Of a DNA stretch of 64,000 nt, positions 26,380 to 34,477 are shown piece by piece. A program made the translations under genes and the position numbers. The notes beneath the pieces were generated by a model that was not told the DNA's origin, ran no database searches, and was given only the letters and a program-made list of their open reading frames with translations. The stretch is from Armatimonadota bacterium. Lineage in GTDB: Bacteria; Armatimonadota; Fimbriimonadia; Fimbriimonadales; Fimbriimonadaceae. How positions within the stretch are numbered: position 1 is the stretch's first letter; the number at the start of each line of letters is the position of its first letter. The stretch lies in NCBI GenBank assembly GCA_018268395.1, contig JAFDWQ010000001.1, positions 896,644 through 960,643 of the forward strand. Direction: 5' to 3'.

Positions 26380-27807
26380 ATGACCGAAGCGGAATTGGTC
26401 TTCGCGCTCGCCGGACTGCTGTCGGGCGAAAGGGTCCTGGGCGGCGAGGCGGTCCGGAGAGCGTACGATTGCGACGCCTACACCGTCGATCGTAGCCTCC
26501 CTTCGTGCGTCGTGTTCCCGGAGTCGACGGAAGACGTCCGGTCCGTCGTCCGGTGGTGCCTGGCCCATAGCGTCCCCTATACGCCTCGAGGAGCAGGGAC
26601 CGGCCTTAGCGGGGGGTCCATGCCTGCCCTCGGCGGCGTCGTCCTCAGCACCAAACGGATGACGCGGATCTTGGAAACAGACGTCGAGGACCGGTGCCTC
26701 CGCGTCCAATCAGGGGCCGTCAACCTCAAAGTGTCCGAAAGCGTGCGTCCATTCGGCCTCCACTTCGCCCCTGACCCTTCGAGCCAGAGCGTGTGCACCG
26801 TCGGAGGCAACATCAGTGAGAACTCCGGCGGCCCTCACACGCTGAAGTACGGCGTTACGGCCCAACACGTCTTGGCCCTGACGTTGGTCGGACCGGACGG
26901 CGAGGTCAGCGAGCTGGGTTCACGCGTTCCTGGACAGCCGTGGAGCGACCTGATCGACGTCGTCATCGGAGCGGAAGGGACCTTGGGCACGGTGACCGAA
27001 GCCTGGATCAAGCTGACCCCGTTGCCGGACGAAGTGAGGACCGCGCTCTTCGGCTTCCGCGACCCACGGTCGGCGACAGAAGCCGTGTCCGCCGTCATCG
27101 CCTCCGGCGTCCTTCCGGCCGCTCTCGAGATCATGGACAGCCGGATCCTCGTCGCCTTGAAAGCTGCGTTCGGACTGGAGTTCCCGTCGACCGTCGACAC
27201 TCTCTTGCTCGTAGAGTGTGACGGCCCCGTCGGTGTGGCCGAAGCGCAAATGGCCGAGGTCCGGGCCGTGTGCGCCGCTATGCGGGCGGAATTCGAACAG
27301 CTCGCGGCCGACGACGCCGAACGGGCCAAGCTCTGGACAGCGCGCAAAAAGGGGATCGGCGCCATGGGCCGGCTCGCTCCAACGATCGTGACCCACGACG
27401 GCGTCATTCCACGCTCGAAACTCCCCGAAATGCTGGACTTCGTCTACAGGGTCGCGGACGAAGCCGGGATCGGCGTCGCGAACATCTTTCATGCCGGCGA
27501 CGGCAACCTTCATCCGTGCTTCTACTTTGACGACAGGGTCGAAGGCGCCGTGGACCGGGTCGTCGCTGCGGGTGAGACGATCCTCTCGAAGTGCCTTGAA
27601 CTGGGAGGCTCGGTCACGGGCGAACATGGCGTCGGAGTCGAGAAGGCCGGGCTTTGGGCGTCGTCTCTGTCACCTGGGAGCCTGGCTCTTCAACATGCTG
27701 TCCGCGAAGTCTTCGACGTCAACGATCTGTGCAACCCTTGCAAGTTGTTCCCTGATCAAAAAGGGTGCATCGAACACCGCTCTCGGTGGCGGGGTGCGGC
27801 GACGTGA
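26380..27807 (+). CDS. glcD: glycolate oxidase GlcD-type FAD-linked oxidase
   Basis: 475-residue flavoprotein that oxidises a 2-hydroxy acid such as glycolate or lactate. The FAD_binding_4 half carries VPYTPRGAGTGLSGGSMP and VGGNISENSGGPHTLKYGVT; the C-terminal FAD-oxidase half has NIFHAGDGNLHPCFYF and VTGEHGVGVEK. The reading frame ends in a 4-base overlap (GTGA) with glcE. The iron-sulfur partner GlcF is not next to them, so electrons must reach a separately encoded partner. The gene diverges from tmk, from which it is separated by 45 bases. Confidence 0.9.
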   Translation: MTEAELVFALAGLLSGERVLGGEAVRRAYDCDAYTVDRSLPSCVVFPESTEDVRSVVRWCLAHSVPYTPRGAGTGLSGGSMPALGGVVLSTKRMTRILETDVEDRCLRVQSGAVNLKVSESVRPFGLHFAPDPSSQSVCTVGGNISENSGGPHTLKYGVTAQHVLALTLVGPDGEVSELGSRVPGQPWSDLIDVVIGAEGTLGTVTEAWIKLTPLPDEVRTALFGFRDPRSATEAVSAVIASGVLPAALEIMDSRILVALKAAFGLEFPSTVDTLLLVECDGPVGVAEAQMAEVRAVCAAMRAEFEQLAADDAERAKLWTARKKGIGAMGRLAPTIVTHDGVIPRSKLPEMLDFVYRVADEAGIGVANIFHAGDGNLHPCFYFDDRVEGAVDRVVAAGETILSKCLELGGSVTGEHGVGVEKAGLWASSLSPGSLALQHAVREVFDVNDLCNPCKLFPDQKGCIEHRSRWRGAAT

Positions 27808-28556
27808 GCAAGTTGGTCCGCGGCCTTGGAACGAAGACGTTCTTCCTACCGGACAGTTCCGGGCCCTTCTTAGACGCCGGAGCGGGACGCTCCGAGATCG
27901 TCGACGTGAGTCCGGAAGACCAGACGGTGACCGTCGGAACGGGCACCCGGATCGACGACTTGCAGCACGAACTCGCCCGGTACGGCCAGACCTTGCCGAT
28001 CCCGACCGACGACTGGGGCGCGCTGCTTCGCGGCGTTCCCGGTACGGTCGGAGGTCTGATCGGCGCCAATCTGCCGCACGCCCTTGCGGCTCAGTGCGGA
28101 GGAGTCAAGGACTGGCTCCTGCACGCCGAAGTCTGGTTCAAGGGCGGCCCTGCCTCCTCTGGGGCCAAAGTCGTCAAGAGCGTGGCCGGGTACGACGTCC
28201 ACAAGCTCTACGTGGGGTCGTGGGGTTCCCTCGGGCCGGTGCTCGAAGCGACGCTCCGGACATGGCCGATCCGGGCTTTACCGAAGGTCGAGGCGGTCCG
28301 GCACAGCGAATGGGGCGGGGGGCCCTTCTGGGCCGTGAGGACGTTGCGGAGCATGTTCTCGACGTATGAGATGGGCGTGGGGTCCATCCTTGCCTCCGAC
28401 CCGGCCTCGTGTACACTTTGGGTCGATTCGGAGCCACCCCGACCGGGCGAGGGTTGGGTCTTGGGGCCGGCCGGACACCGCTGGCCCGAGCCTTCCGCCC
28501 CTCGGCTCACGTCCCGCCTGAAGGCCGTGTTCGACCCCGAAGGAGAGTGGAGATGA
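27804..28556 (+). CDS. glcE: glycolate oxidase GlcE-like FAD-binding subunit
   Basis: 250 residues corresponding to the FAD-binding half of GlcD-type proteins. The motifs are VGTGTRIDDLQHELARYGQ, LPIPTDDWGALLRGVPGTVGGLIGANLPH and SGAKVVKSVAGYDVHKLYVGSWG, the last block being typical of GlcE. The C terminus degenerates into an unassigned stretch. GTG at 27804 overlaps the glcD stop, and the gene itself overlaps the next ATG (ATGA at 28553-28556), so three genes are translationally coupled. Confidence 0.82.
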   Translation: MSKLVRGLGTKTFFLPDSSGPFLDAGAGRSEIVDVSPEDQTVTVGTGTRIDDLQHELARYGQTLPIPTDDWGALLRGVPGTVGGLIGANLPHALAAQCGGVKDWLLHAEVWFKGGPASSGAKVVKSVAGYDVHKLYVGSWGSLGPVLEATLRTWPIRALPKVEAVRHSEWGGGPFWAVRTLRSMFSTYEMGVGSILASDPASCTLWVDSEPPRPGEGWVLGPAGHRWPEPSAPRLTSRLKAVFDPEGEWR

Positions 28557-29617
28557 ACGACGTCCTTGACCGCGCCGAAAAGTTCCTTTCGACCCGCGTC
28601 GCCCCGAACGCGAACGCGATCGACCGTGATCCCGAAGAACTTCGTAAAGCGTTGCAGGGCATGTGCGACGAAGGCCTGATGGCCCTTCGAAGACCTCGGA
28701 CGTTCGGTGGGCCCGAGCTTCCTGAACCGGAGTTCAGGACGTTCCAAGAATCCGTGGCCCGGCGGTCCGGATCACTCGCCTTCCTTCAGACCCAACACCA
28801 AAGCGCCGGCAGCATGATCGCCAAAGGCGAGAACGCGGCGCTGGCCCAAGAATATCTGCCCCTCATGGCCGACGGTCGAAAGCTCGTCGGCATCGGCTTC
28901 AGCCAACTGCGCCGCCCCGGTCCGCCGATCCTCACCGCCGAGCCCCATGCTGACGGCTTTCTCTTAAGCGGCCATGTGCCATGGGTGACGGGTTGGACCT
29001 TCTATCCGGAGTTCTTGATCGGAGCGGCGTTACCGGACGGGAGCGCCGTGTTCGGCATCGTTCCCTTCGTCGATTCTCCAGGGATCACTTTCAGCGAGCC
29101 GATGAAACTGGCGGCCATGGAGTCACCGTTGACGGTCACTGCCGACCTCGCTGGTTTGACCCTGACCGACGATCGGGTCGCTTTCGTCAAGCCGCCTGGC
29201 TGGATCCATCAGAACGACCTCATCAACATCACGATCCAAGGGTTCTTCGCGGTCGGATGCGCTCTCGCCGGCCTTGACGTGGTCTGGCGGGCGTACGAGA
29301 AGAAGCGGACGGACTTCTTGAGGACCGCGCACCAGAAGCTCGAAGCCGAGGTCTTGGCGTGCCGAGAGGCCATGGTGAAAGCCCAGGAGACCTCGACGGA
29401 AGACGTCACGACCGCCGAAAAGCTCCGAGTCCGTGCGTGGGCGATCGAACTCGCGGCCAGGTGCGCCCATGCGGGCGTCGCGGCGAGCAGCGGAGCGGCC
29501 AACAGCATCGACCACGATGCACAACGGGTGTACCGTGAGGCACTCGTCTATACCGTCAGCGCCCAAACGGCCCCGATCATGGAGGCCACGCTCGAACGCC
29601 TCTCCCGAAGCGGGTAA
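28553..29617 (+). CDS. acyl-CoA dehydrogenase-family protein
   Basis: 354 residues with the acyl-CoA dehydrogenase order: N-terminal helices (ALQGMCDEGLMALRRPRTFGG), the beta domain (LVGIGFSQLRRPGPPILTAEPHADGF, VPWVTGWTFYPEFLIGA) and the C-terminal four-helix bundle (FFAVGCALAGLDVVW). The catalytic base is not obvious, and the C-terminal domain is shorter than in classical enzymes, so it may act as an unusual dehydrogenase or oxygenase. AGGAG lies 7 bases before ATG at 28553, a clear Shine-Dalgarno sequence for an operon-internal gene. It overlaps glcE by 4 bases. Confidence 0.78.
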   Translation: MNDVLDRAEKFLSTRVAPNANAIDRDPEELRKALQGMCDEGLMALRRPRTFGGPELPEPEFRTFQESVARRSGSLAFLQTQHQSAGSMIAKGENAALAQEYLPLMADGRKLVGIGFSQLRRPGPPILTAEPHADGFLLSGHVPWVTGWTFYPEFLIGAALPDGSAVFGIVPFVDSPGITFSEPMKLAAMESPLTVTADLAGLTLTDDRVAFVKPPGWIHQNDLINITIQGFFAVGCALAGLDVVWRAYEKKRTDFLRTAHQKLEAEVLACREAMVKAQETSTEDVTTAEKLRVRAWAIELAARCAHAGVAASSGAANSIDHDAQRVYREALVYTVSAQTAPIMEATLERLSRSG

Positions 29618-29626
29618 CGTCACCCC
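29615..29626 (+). promoter_or_regulatory. possible -10 hexamer for the gene at 29627
   Basis: TAACGT at 29615-29620 is 6 bases before GTG at 29627. Its first three bases are the stop codon of the upstream gene, so part of the match may be forced. Confidence 0.4.
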
Positions 29627-30235
29627 GTGCGCCTGGTCGTCTGCCTCGTCGTCGTGGGAGCGGCCGTCGCCGTACGCGCTGACCGGGACATCACCGTCCC
29701 CTTGGGCCGCAAGCTTTTGGACGGCACGGTCCGCCTCGAGTACACGGGCGTTCCCGGAGAACGCGACGCCCGCGCGTGGCTCGGGACAGGCTTCCTGAAG
29801 GCCTACGAACTCGAATTCAGCCTCGAGAGGACCAAGACTCAAGACTGGTCGGCCAGCTTCGACCTTTCCTACAACTACACGCCACCGATCGTCGACGTCG
29901 CGCCAGGCCTGAGCGTGGGCGTCCAGGACGTTCTGAACCGGAGCGAAAACGGCCGGGCCGCTTACCTGGCGATGACGTACCGCTACGGCAACGAAGGGGC
30001 CTTGAACCAGGACGTGCCCACTGAACTGACTTTTGGTCTCTGGTCGCGGTCGTCCGGCCTGGCGTTCGTCAACGTGAGCCTCCCGTTTTCGGACCGCGTG
30101 TTCCTGTTGGGCGAACACGACAGCCGCCGGGCCGCAGCCGGAATCAGGATCCGTCCGCTTCCGGGTCTGGACTTGAAGACGGTGTTCGAAGCCGACGGGA
30201 CCCACTTCGGTCTCTCGTTGCGTCAGAAGTTCTGA
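29627..30235 (+). CDS. predicted exported beta-barrel-like protein
   Basis: 202 residues with a signal peptide (MRLVVCLVVVGAAVAVRA). The mature part has alternating polar/aromatic strands (YELEFSLERT, SASFDLSYNYTPP, AAYLAMTYRYGN, LTFGLWSRSSGLAFVNVSLPF) and ends in Phe (LSLRQKF), the usual last residue of outer-membrane barrels. It resembles the short barrel of YjbH-type lipoproteins without the lipobox. The function is unknown. Its last 92 bases overlap the convergent acyltransferase gene. Confidence 0.6.
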   Translation: MRLVVCLVVVGAAVAVRADRDITVPLGRKLLDGTVRLEYTGVPGERDARAWLGTGFLKAYELEFSLERTKTQDWSASFDLSYNYTPPIVDVAPGLSVGVQDVLNRSENGRAAYLAMTYRYGNEGALNQDVPTELTFGLWSRSSGLAFVNVSLPFSDRVFLLGEHDSRRAAAGIRIRPLPGLDLKTVFEADGTHFGLSLRQKF

Positions 30236-30869
30236 GTTCGAGCCCCGCTTCCCGGCACGCTTCCGCGATCCGTTCGGACAAAAACCGGGCGAACTCGTCC
30301 CGGTCGCCGCTCGGCGCCGCCTCGTCGAACGTGAACGGCCGCCCGTAGACCACGGTCGTCCGGCCCCGTTTCGGTCGCCGGGCTCCTCTAGGAAACATCA
30401 CGGCCGTCCCTCCGAGCCCCACGGGGACGATCGCTGCACCGCTCCGCTTGGCCAAGACCGACGTCCCGGGTAAGACCGCGTTCATCGTCTCGCCGTCGTT
30501 CCTTCCCCCCTCCGGGAACACCAGAACGGCTTCGCCGCCTTGAAGCCATTGGAGGGCACGACGGATGGCGGCAGCATCGCTTTCCCCACGTTTGACCGGA
30601 AACGCTCCAAGACTACGGATCAGCTTTCCGAAAAGGGCGTTCCGGAACAGTTCTTCCTTTGCCATGAACCGGAGCATCCGCGGGCACGTGCTGCCCACGA
30701 GGGGCGGGTCCAGGTGACTACAATGGACCGGAGCGACAAGGACCGGCCCTTCGCGCGGCACGTTCTCCTTCCCGACGACACGGCACCCTCCCATGGCTTG
30801 AAAGAACAGGGTGCGCGCCACCCATGCGGCGAACCAATACCACTGCGGTATAATGTCCCCAGTTGTCAC
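30144..30869 (-). CDS. 1-acyl-sn-glycerol-3-phosphate acyltransferase family protein
   Basis: About 241 residues, PlsC-type membrane-associated acyltransferase of phospholipid synthesis. The family motifs are in order: PVHCSHLDPPL (HxxxxD variant), LIRSLGAFPVKRG, VLVFPEGGRNDG and a VPVGLGG block. The C-terminal 30 residues are Arg/Ser-rich and overlap the convergent gene. GTG at 30869 is chosen because GGAGA precedes it by about 8 bases and it begins the first hydrophobic stretch; an upstream GTG at 30917 would add 16 polar residues. Confidence 0.85.
   Translation of the reverse strand: MTTGDIIPQWYWFAAWVARTLFFQAMGGCRVVGKENVPREGPVLVAPVHCSHLDPPLVGSTCPRMLRFMAKEELFRNALFGKLIRSLGAFPVKRGESDAAAIRRALQWLQGGEAVLVFPEGGRNDGETMNAVLPGTSVLAKRSGAAIVPVGLGGTAVMFPRGARRPKRGRTTVVYGRPFTFDEAAPSGDRDEFARFLSERIAEACREAGLELRTSDATRDRSGSRRLRTPSSSPDPEADGS
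30849..30854 (+). promoter_or_regulatory. perfect TATAAT, possible -10 for the small gene at 30988
   Basis: A consensus TATAAT on the plus strand about 130 bases upstream of the 82-residue protein. No good -35 is visible 17 bases away. It lies inside the start of the minus-strand acyltransferase gene. Confidence 0.35.
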
Positions 30870-30949
30870 GATTCTTCTCCGTTTCTGACTCGTTTCATGC
30901 TGAACATGGTGCGCCACTGATGGATCTGACCTCTTGGAAGGCCCCTCCG

Positions 30950-30985
30950 ATGCCGAAAATCATTAATGGAAAACAGGTGAGTTGA
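30950..30985 (+). CDS. possible 11-residue leader peptide
   Basis: ATG at 30950 opens a short frame (MPKIINGKQVS) ending TGA at 30983-30985, two bases before the ATG of the next gene. GGAAGG lies 8 bases upstream as a ribosome-binding site. Such coupling suggests a leader peptide, or that the two frames are one gene split by a frameshift. Evidence is only spacing and codon context. Confidence 0.3.
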   Translation: MPKIINGKQVS

Positions 30986-30987
30986 CG

Positions 30988-31236
30988 ATGCCTCTTTCGA
31001 AATCCCGCAAAGGAGTCATGTCCGACCTGAGAAAGTTGGTGAAGAACATTAAGGACCAGGTGGAACTGGCCGAACTTGACCTTCAATCCGAAGACGCTCA
31101 CGCCACCCTCAGGTACCGGTTACAGTTCGTCGAGGAATTCGCCAGGCTCGGCCAGCAGACGCTCGGGCCGGCGGAGGACTCCGACGTCAAGGCGCAAACC
31201 TCGGCCAACGGTCAAGAGTCTCCTCGCCAAGCGTGA
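30988..31236 (+). CDS. small charged helical protein of unknown function
   Basis: 82 residues, strongly charged and probably alpha-helical (GVMSDLRKLVKNIKDQVELA, YRLQFVEEFARLGQQ), with a coiled-coil-like heptad of Leu/Val between residues 12 and 55 and no membrane segment. I do not recognise the family. ATG at 30988 is preceded by AGGTGAG. Its 3' end overlaps the convergent oxidoreductase gene by 50 bp. Confidence 0.5.
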   Translation: MPLSKSRKGVMSDLRKLVKNIKDQVELAELDLQSEDAHATLRYRLQFVEEFARLGQQTLGPAEDSDVKAQTSANGQESPRQA

Positions 31237-32218
31237 CCTGTGCGATCAAACGGCCGATCCACGGGCCGAACTTAAACCCGTGCCCGCTGCACGGACTGGC
31301 GAAGAGCACACGACGATCGACCCAGCCGAGCCGAAAGTCTTCGTTCGTGGACACGGTGTAGAGACACCCCAAGGCTTCGACTACGGTCGCGGTGCAGGCG
31401 GCCCGTGGAAACCTCGAACGCGCACGGTCGATCATTAACGCCATTGCATCTTCTTGTGGTATCCGTTCGACGTCTTCCGGATCGGTCTCGGGGCCAGGCG
31501 GATGGAAGCCGATCTTGGTCGTCGAAGCGTCCGGTTCGCTGGGAAAGCCGTAGAGCATGGGATCGGAGTAGTCGATCCAAACCGGCCCCTGGGTTTCAAA
31601 GTCCAGATAGACGACGGTCTGCAACGTCACTCGAAGATCGAGGTCGAGGAACTTTGTCACCCACGCGCCGGTGGTCAGGACGACGCGGTCGAAGCCGTTT
31701 AGGGCCCTCAAGTCGGTGACTTTTCCCTCGACATAGTCGGCGCCCCGATCTTGGACGGCCTTCAAAAGCCCCTCCAAGACGGCGGGGACGTCGGCCCATC
31801 CAGCGCTCAAAGTCATGACTGCGATTTCATCATGTTTGAGAGCCATCTGTGGACAGACCGTTTTAATATCGACGTCTGTCAAGACCCGGTGCGGGACGTT
31901 CAGGTTGTCCAACGTGTCCAGTTCGTGCACGATCTCGGACGAGTCGTGCCGTCCGATCGACAGGAGCCCGACCTCGTGGATCAGCTTGCGCCCCAAGTCC
32001 TTCTCAAGGTCGTGCCACATCTCGTGGCCCTCGAGCAGGATCTCCGTATAGAACTGATCGGGGTAAGCCTGCCGAACGATGCGCGAGCGGCCGTGGCTAC
32101 TCCCTTGTGTGTTCCCCGGTCGGATCTGCTCGAAGAGCGTGACCTGATGGCCGCGCTTGAGCAGTTCCCGGGCGGTGCAAAGTCCCATGATCCCGGCACC
32201 GACGATGGCGACGTTCAT
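31187..32218 (-). CDS. DAO-family FAD-dependent oxidoreductase (sarcosine oxidase-like)
   Basis: 343 residues. The N terminus is an FAD fold (MNVAIVGAGIMGLCTARELL), then the monomeric sarcosine/N-methyltryptophan oxidase landmarks GSSHGRSRIVRQAY and, near the C terminus, LYTVSTNEDFRLG and FASPCSGHGFKFGPWIG, where the Cys is the usual site of covalent FAD. It probably oxidises a secondary amine or amino sugar. ATG at 32218 follows AGGAGG by 8 bases; that Shine-Dalgarno sequence lies inside the hairpin repeat at 32224-32274. It is downstream of the NanE-ROK gene. Confidence 0.85.
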   Translation of the reverse strand: MNVAIVGAGIMGLCTARELLKRGHQVTLFEQIRPGNTQGSSHGRSRIVRQAYPDQFYTEILLEGHEMWHDLEKDLGRKLIHEVGLLSIGRHDSSEIVHELDTLDNLNVPHRVLTDVDIKTVCPQMALKHDEIAVMTLSAGWADVPAVLEGLLKAVQDRGADYVEGKVTDLRALNGFDRVVLTTGAWVTKFLDLDLRVTLQTVVYLDFETQGPVWIDYSDPMLYGFPSEPDASTTKIGFHPPGPETDPEDVERIPQEDAMALMIDRARSRFPRAACTATVVEALGCLYTVSTNEDFRLGWVDRRVLFASPCSGHGFKFGPWIGRLIAQVTLGEETLDRWPRFAP

Positions 32219-32223
32219 CCGGA

Positions 32224-32274
32224 CCCCCTCCTCGTGTGCAGGGGATGGTTCGTGCCCCGAACATGAGGAGGGGG
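32224..32274. repeat. isolated copy of the conserved-loop hairpin family
   Basis: The outer stem CCCCCTCCTCGTG (32224-32236) pairs with CATGAGGAGGGGG (32262-32274), one G-T wobble. The inner stem is GGGG (32241-32244) with CCCC (32255-32258), and the loop is ATGGTTCGTG. The same loop caps the hairpins at 62872-63129. The repeat fills most of the gap between two genes and its left arm holds the Shine-Dalgarno sequence of the downstream minus-strand gene. Confidence 0.75.
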
Positions 32275-32306
32275 CAGGGGGTGGAGCGGTCCGGAAGGTG
32301 TGCCGT

Positions 32307-33746
32307 TCATCGTGAGAACACACCTATCGGGGGCCAGAGCGCAAGGGCTGCTGCGCCGTAGAGTCCGGCGTCTTCACCGAACGGTGAAAGGCTACAGGCA
32401 TGTTCATGAAGCTCCTCGTCTTCGGCCAGCTTCTGAAACCAATCGCTCGCGGCGACGCCTCCACAGACGACGATTCCGTCTGGCATGAAAAGATCGTGGA
32501 CGAGGGCCAAGACCGACTCGAACACCCTGTAGTATCCCAACTTTTCGTCATCTGAATGGAGCCTGGCAGCGATCTTGCCGCCCAAAGACTCTTCGACCGT
32601 CAGGCCGCCGGGCAAAAAGAGGTCGTTGACTCTTGGATAACGGCCGTTCCACGCCGTCAGTAGTTCTTCACGAACGACGTAGCCCGCCCCGACACCGGTG
32701 CCGAGTGAGATCGTGAACGTCTTCTCTCCGATTCCGATCGGAGCACAAGCGTGCCCCCATGCTGCGGCAAGTCCGTCGTTCAAGGGAAAGGCGCGGAGTC
32801 CCTCGCGGAAGGAATATCCCACGTTGTCCGGGATGGTGTCCTTCGTTTCATGCATCTTGCCCGTTCTGGGATCGATCGTCCCGCCCGTCGCGATCCCGAC
32901 CTTAGCGACTCCGGCGTTCTGGCACTGCTCAAGGATCCAAGACTTCCGGACTTCGTTCGAATCGGGTAGAGGGATCCGAACGATAGGTCCTGGCTTCCAG
33001 TCAGGGCCGAACGTGGCGAACCTCATCCAGGTTCCACCGATGTCGACCGCCCCGACCGCACTCTGCGGTCTCCGGGTCGCGGAGACGAACTTCGCCGTCT
33101 GCTTGTAGGCGTCATTGATCGCTGAGCCGATGACGACACCGATCGCTCCCGTTGCCAACGCAGCCTTCACCTGGGACTCCTGATCGAAGCGACCTTCTGC
33201 GAGCAACGGTAGACCTGAGCGATGTTCCCTGACCAATAGTAGGTCCGGTCGGGGGGACCCGCAGTCTTGGTCTGTATAACCGGCGAGCGTTGAGGAGACG
33301 ATGTCGAAGCCGCAGAGCTTCGCACGAAGGAACATGGCCTGCGAATCGCAGTCGGCGAGGGCGATCCTTCCGGCCGCACGGACCTTTGCCAGCATGGGCT
33401 CCAAGGTCTCCCCACCCGGTTGCGACCGTCCCGTGCAATCCATCGCGATGACCTCGCAACCTGTTTCCAGTAACTCTTCGACCTCGCGCATCGTCGGCGT
33501 GATGTAGATCTCGGAGTCGGGATACTTGCGTTTGATCAGCCCGATCACAGGAACGCCGGTCTCACCTTTGATCCGCTTGATGTTCTCGACGCCCTCGAGC
33601 CGTAGCACCTTCACCCCTTGCATCAGCGAAGCTTTTGCCAATTTGAGGAGCGTTTCGGGATCGTCCAGAGGCGAGCCGGGGGAGGCTTGCACCGACGCGA
33701 TCAGCGGACACTCCTTGAGGACGGCAAGGAATTCGGTGGTCGTCAA
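32307..33746 (-). CDS. fusion of ManNAc-6-P epimerase (NanE) and ROK kinase
   Basis: 479-residue bifunctional protein. Residues 1 to about 222 are NanE, which converts ManNAc-6-P to GlcNAc-6-P in sialic acid breakdown: VIGLIKRKYPDSEIYITPT with the catalytic Lys, EVIAMDCTGRSQPGG and LLAEGRFD. Residues about 232-479 are a ROK sugar kinase: VDIGGTWMRFATF (phosphate loop), SLGTGVGAGYV and VVCGGVAAS. The usual ROK zinc motif HxCxCxxxG is not evident. In E. coli the two activities are separate NanE and NanK. The start TTG overlaps the upstream UDG stop (TTGA). A hairpin repeat separates it from the next gene. Confidence 0.9.
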   Translation of the reverse strand: MTTTEFLAVLKECPLIASVQASPGSPLDDPETLLKLAKASLMQGVKVLRLEGVENIKRIKGETGVPVIGLIKRKYPDSEIYITPTMREVEELLETGCEVIAMDCTGRSQPGGETLEPMLAKVRAAGRIALADCDSQAMFLRAKLCGFDIVSSTLAGYTDQDCGSPRPDLLLVREHRSGLPLLAEGRFDQESQVKAALATGAIGVVIGSAINDAYKQTAKFVSATRRPQSAVGAVDIGGTWMRFATFGPDWKPGPIVRIPLPDSNEVRKSWILEQCQNAGVAKVGIATGGTIDPRTGKMHETKDTIPDNVGYSFREGLRAFPLNDGLAAAWGHACAPIGIGEKTFTISLGTGVGAGYVVREELLTAWNGRYPRVNDLFLPGGLTVEESLGGKIAARLHSDDEKLGYYRVFESVLALVHDLFMPDGIVVCGGVAASDWFQKLAEDEELHEHACSLSPFGEDAGLYGAAALALWPPIGVFSR

Positions 33747-34432
33747 ATGTCCGACCCCTGTCGAACGGTCTCGGCGACGGACAGTGCGGATCCGCCGTTC
33801 GGCGGCCCGCTGAACCGCGGGCCGTGCTTCTCCCGGAGTTTGACCGCCGCCTCAAAGGCCTTTTTCACGTCCGCGACGAGAAGGGAGTAGCCCCCGTCGC
33901 TTGCCGCTCCTTGGTTCCGAAGGATATAGGCAGGGTGCAAGGTCGCCAGGATCGCCCGCGCCAGAGCCGACTGGAAGAACCGGCCCCGTTCCACGGTGAT
34001 CTTGAAGTCCTTTTTGATCAGGTTGCGGGAGCTCGGCGCCCCGACGCACAGGATCACTTCCGGGCCGATCGCCTCGAGTTGCGGCATCAGCCATTGTCGG
34101 CACGTCGCAGCCTCGCTATCGGATGGAGGGCGGTTCTGGGGCCGGCCCGACGACCAATCGGCGGCCCGGCATTTGACCGTGTTGCAGATGTACACGTGCT
34201 CGCGTGTCAGACCGTTGTCGAGGAGCGCCTGGTCGAGCAGCTTGCCCGCACGCCCGACGAAGGGCCGCCCCGTTTTGTCCTCTTCGTCGCCAGGGCCTTC
34301 GCCGACGATGACGAGCGGTGCCGAAGGGTTCCCTTCGCCGAACACGACGTTCCGGCGACGTTCGCACAGCCCGCACGACGTGCAAGCCAAGGCTTGAACT
34401 TTGAGTCCTTCCAGTCTCGCGGGATCGGGCAC
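33743..34432 (-). CDS. uracil-DNA glycosylase, family 4 (iron-sulfur type)
   Basis: 229-residue DNA repair enzyme removing uracil from DNA. Cluster cysteines are Cys17 and Cys20 (CTSCGLC) plus two in the middle (NTVKCRAADW and AATCRQWL). Motif 1 is IVGEGPGDEEDKTGRPFVGR and the C-terminal motif is LHPAYILRN. The C-terminal 50 residues are an extra tail. GTG at 34432 lies 9 bases after TAAAGT. The stop overlaps the start of the NanE-ROK gene (TTGA), an odd functional pairing. Confidence 0.92.
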   Translation of the reverse strand: MPDPARLEGLKVQALACTSCGLCERRRNVVFGEGNPSAPLVIVGEGPGDEEDKTGRPFVGRAGKLLDQALLDNGLTREHVYICNTVKCRAADWSSGRPQNRPPSDSEAATCRQWLMPQLEAIGPEVILCVGAPSSRNLIKKDFKITVERGRFFQSALARAILATLHPAYILRNQGAASDGGYSLLVADVKKAFEAAVKLREKHGPRFSGPPNGGSALSVAETVRQGSDI

Positions 34433-34477
34433 GCCGGATTCACTTTAGCCGACCGAACGACCGGAAGTCAGGCTTGG

